A stretch of DNA of 64,000 nucleotides from Aselliscus stoliczkanus (lineage: Eukaryota; Chordata; Mammalia; Chiroptera; Hipposideridae), in contig CM066737.1 in the NCBI GenBank assembly GCA_033961575.1, forward strand, positions 53,854,771 to 53,918,770, written 5' to 3'. The translations under genes were made by a program, and so were the position numbers. Positions 61,041 through 64,000 of this stretch are shown piece after piece (position 1 is the first letter of the stretch; the number at the start of each line of letters is the position of its first letter). Under the pieces are notes generated by a model, which ran no database searches, was not told the origin of the DNA, and saw only the letters and a program-made list of their open reading frames with translations.

Positions 61041-62600
61041 GTTCTTCACTTACCTTAAAAGTTTATGCCCTACAACTAAAAGTTTCTGGTATTATTCCAG
61101 AAGACCTCTGGTCATATTCCCCTTCATAGGCCTGACGTCCCCTTAAGCAGTCACCAGTCATTTAATGATTTTTTTTCCTTTACTCTTGGTCAACAGATGA
61201 AAACAAACTGTGATTGCTTTCAACTATTATATTGGAGAAAATCTCACCAAAGTCCACACAAACCTTTCTTAGAAATTTACATTTCACATTATCATAAGAA
61301 ACAGAAAATGCATGCTTGGCAACATTTCCATGAAAAATCATTATTCAAAACTTGTGTTTATTGTTTGTTGTTTAAAGTGGCTACAAATAGAGAGGGAAAT
61401 GGCCACAATACCCATTTAAAATAAGGTAATGGGATTATTACCTTAGATATTATCTCTACCAATCATTTATGCCCTTAGAGAAGTTATATGAGAGGTTATA
61501 GCTGTATTCACCTTGGAAGACCAGGCCTTGGTTTTGGCTAAAACTCTCTTTCTGCCCTCTCCCCCAATAGCTGGGGCAAGGTTCAGTTCTACTTATATAT
61601 ATTAAAAAAAATAATCTCACAAGTAGAGGGGTAGAGTCTAATGAGCTAATATCTGAATGTTGTATAATACTGTTTTGCAACAGAATAAAGGGGTAGCAGA
61701 ACAGACTCGTATATAGTCTCTAGGTCTCCTGATATTCTACAATTTTTACCATGTTGCTGATTTTTTTAAAATTTCAAATAGTCAAGAATTGGGAGTTTCC
61801 CCAATGTTGACAAGTATTTAACAATTGGTACTTTATTCATATAATCATTTAGAAAATAGTAAAATAGCACACTATATCTAAAATAGCTTTATGCTACAAA
61901 TTCAAAGAAGGAAAATTTACTGAAGTTGTTAAAAAGTATTACATATACTTTTCTCTTATAATATATCCGAAGACTAATTTGTTAAATAAAATGTATAACA
62001 AGGCATACCTAAAATGTTTTCAAATAAATAAAACTAGTGGAAAAAAATACCTCTATATCTGAATGAATGCAAGGGGAAAAAGCCAACACCAAAGTAAGTA
62101 AAATATTAACAATCTGGTAATAATACCACCACCCTAATATTAATTTAATATTCAAATGGAATCATACTTGTTATTGTCAGTATCTAATTACAAAGCCTGC
62201 TAATCTACCAATTAATTCTACATTAGTAAAGTCTTCATTGTCTTTAATAGGGGTCTACATAGTCAATTTCCAAGTGGATACAAAGGATATTGACTGCCTA
62301 TGTTTTAGTTTCACTGTCTCTTAAACTTTTATGTCTGAAATGTTAATAATGAGAACTGATAAAAGCACCTGTTTTCTGAAAAACTTTCAATTCCAAATTA
62401 ATTCTGAATAGAAAACCAGAATGTGGTTAACATCTTCAGTACCAAATATAATACTAATATAGAAAAATTTAAACATGCTATCAGATTGCACAAATTTGCG
62501 ACCTCAGGACAATATCATGACACTCCATAATGAAGTCTACCATTTTTAAGTTAATTCCCACACTTCCAAAAATAAAGATAAAAATATTGGAACTAAGTAC
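61041..62600 (-). other. RADX: RADX intron, nothing identifiable
   Basis: AT-rich intron without a supported repeat or exon. Confidence 0.6.
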
Positions 62601-62723
62601 TTGGGCAAATATTTTCAAAGATTTCTGGCTGAGATGTAGAAAACAGTTCTACTATAAATGGTTGTTCTGAAGTTCCGTCAGCAACGTGAATCCAGCGATG
62701 TGACCAAAAATCTTCACAGTTTT
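62601..62723 (-). CDS. RADX: RADX internal exon with weak donor
   Basis: Encodes [20 protein letters not shown] and on to EIFENICPM, including the conserved RWIH and [11 protein letters not shown] segments. The donor is CCAA|gtactt, non-consensus at -1 and +5, but it is the only choice that gives the PM-TYFMCTQ junction with the next exon. Reading through gives TAG two codons later. Confidence 0.9.
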
Positions 62724-62834
62724 CTATAAGGATATAATATTAGAATAAATGAAGATAACTGAATATACATGTATGAACACAAAACTATTCACTGTAATAC
62801 CTTTTATGACTTTTAATTTCAAAAGCTTACCTTT

Positions 62835-63165
62835 TGACCCCCTTTCCCCTCTTCTATTATCCCTTTCCCCTCTAGTAACCACTAAACTGTTGTCTGTGTC
62901 TATGAGTTTCCATTTCTTTGTTTGTCTTGTTGCTTTCAGTTTTATATCCCACATATGAGTGAAGTTATATGGTTCTCGACTTTTTCTGTCTCATTTATTT
63001 CACTTAGCATAATATCTGAAGATCCATCCAAATTCATGATGACGGAAGGAGAACGACTCTGGGTGGTGAGCACACAATGTGATATATAGATGATGTATTA
63101 TAGAATTGTATACTTGAAACCTATGTAATTTTACTAACTATTGTCACCCCAATAAATTTAATTTA
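62835..63165 (+). mobile_element. LINE-1 3' end with inverted 5' piece, at a splice donor
   Basis: 62835-63035 is antisense and 63036-63165 sense with the end 'caccccaataaatttaattt', the twin-priming arrangement. The target-site duplication is 'aaaagcttaccttt' (62821) and 'aaaagtttaccttt' (63166), which contains the RADX donor. Confidence 0.88.
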
Positions 63166-63175
63166 AAAAGTTTAC

Positions 63176-63267
63176 CTTTCTTTTTTGACCGCTGGACCCT
63201 TCCTACAAAAACTAAAAGGCCAATAACATCACAGATTTGCTTTTCTGGCATATCATCTAGTTCTGAT
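63176..63267 (-). CDS. RADX: RADX internal exon with duplicated donor
   Basis: Encodes [20 protein letters not shown] then [10 protein letters not shown], a beta-strand-rich stretch expected of an OB fold. The donor is AAAG|gtaaac. An L1 insertion lies immediately after the donor and its target-site duplication includes the splice site itself (see findings). Reading through the donor meets a TGA after ten codons. Confidence 0.93.
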
Positions 63268-63468
63268 CTAATAAAAAAAAACAAAATTGTTAAATAGATA
63301 TTGTATGTTTAAACAGTGAAAATGTATCTTATAATTATCATTGCGAAAATGTGCATTTATATAATTACTACAGCAAAATTTGGGGTGGATTTTGAGCAGA
63401 TTATAATACATTATTTCAGTGACTAACATTGAAAATTATTTACTATATTTCACAAAATGCTATTTTAC

Positions 63469-63577
63469 CTTGTGACAAAGCGGTGATTTAATTCCGGCAA
63501 TCTCCATTCTGGTTTCACCTGACTTTCTGGAATTATAATTATATTAGTTGGAGGATCCCGAAGGTTCAGGCAGACTT
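63469..63577 (-). CDS. RADX: RADX internal exon (first in window)
   Basis: Encodes [11 protein letters not shown] through LNHRFVTR; begins with two bases completing a codon and ends with AG of an arginine codon. Acceptor 'ttttcag', donor 'gtaaaat'. This is the entry to the OB-fold region in the middle of the protein. Only 201 bp of intron separate it from the next exon. Confidence 0.93.
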
Positions 63578-64000
63578 CTGAAAAACAAAAATATATTACT
63601 TTAATATTGTATTTAATACACATAAAATAATAGACACATGTATAAATTATAGAGGAAAATAACAGATTGAATACTTTTGAGCACAACACTAAACCTAAGA
63701 ACTAGACCATTATCAATAGCTTTCTTCTACCTATTGCTACATTGTCACATCCATTTATTTTCCACCAAAGGTTAACCATACCTTAAATTTTGTGTTTTAT
63801 CATCTGCTTAATTAAAAAAAAAAAGGTGTGTTCTTTTTGATTGTTTGTTTGCTTTTAATCACTTATGTGTTTTTTTCCAAACAAAATACTGTTTGGTTGT
63901 ATTTTTGAACTTTAATGGACAGAGTCATATCATATACAGTATTCTAGGGCTACTTTTTTCACTCAACATTATGGTCCTGAGATTCATCCATGCAACTGTG

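Larger units (their letters stand above)
17532..63577 (-). other. RADX: RADX gene body, last eleven coding exons
   Basis: RADX (CXorf57) is an RPA1-like protein that binds single-stranded DNA with OB folds and limits RAD51 at replication forks. Eleven exons were assembled by hand: coding lengths 109, 92, 123, 105, 165, 161, 176, 74, 291, 168 and 131 nt, total 1595 nt, or about 531 codons including the stop. Every junction is GT-AG and every phase matches. The human protein is about 855 residues by my recollection, so roughly the first 325 residues lie right of the window. Identification rests on strong similarity to the remembered human protein and on its position next to RNF128. No frameshift or internal stop was seen, so the gene looks functional. 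Confidence 0.93.

Noticed and set aside
63890..64000. Possible old L1 or other repeat at the right edge
   Set aside because: The text resembles an antisense L1 end ('gagattcatccatgcaactg') but is cut by the window edge and too short to assign.

Overview
The window looks like mammalian nuclear DNA, most probably from a bat (Yinpterochiroptera, such as a horseshoe or leaf-nosed bat) and from the X chromosome. Split exons with GT-AG borders, dense LINE-1, MIR, L2, MaLR and hAT-Charlie remnants show a placental mammal. The bat assignment rests on a tRNA-headed SINE family with a C-rich tail ending in an AATAAA-like box and poly(A), and on mariner copies. It is an inference from recalled repeat types, not a database match.

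Two protein-coding genes are supported, both on the minus strand and in the order known for human Xq22.3. The last eleven coding exons of RADX (CXorf57; RPA-like ssDNA-binding regulator of RAD51 at replication forks) lie at 63577-17532, followed by a probable 3'UTR to about 16440. The first exon of the alternative, short-N-terminus isoform of RNF128 (GRAIL, a membrane E3 ubiquitin ligase) lies at 7273-6868. The rest of RNF128 is left of position 1 and the 5' part of RADX is right of position 64000. All RADX exon phases join into one open frame of about 531 codons, so the gene appears intact. The two genes are neighbours without an obvious functional link.

Layout: 1-6867 RNF128 intron 1 with old repeats; 6868-7273 RNF128 exon; 7274-16440 intergenic, with a nested trimeric SINE and two mariner copies in opposite orientation; 16440-24745 RADX 3'UTR and last three exons; 24746-51122 a 26-kb RADX intron that is almost wall-to-wall LINE-1 with nested SINEs and DNA transposons; 51123-63577 eight further exons in introns that are mostly short, with a MaLR remnant carrying an inverted-repeat mariner, a Tigger1 copy and an L1 insertion that duplicated a splice donor.

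I see no operon, CRISPR array, phage, plasmid or other prokaryote-type system. The most interesting observations concern mobile elements: SINEs with three successive tRNA-like heads, a fold-back mariner, insertions at splice sites of RADX, and multi-layer nesting that can be dated by target-site duplications.
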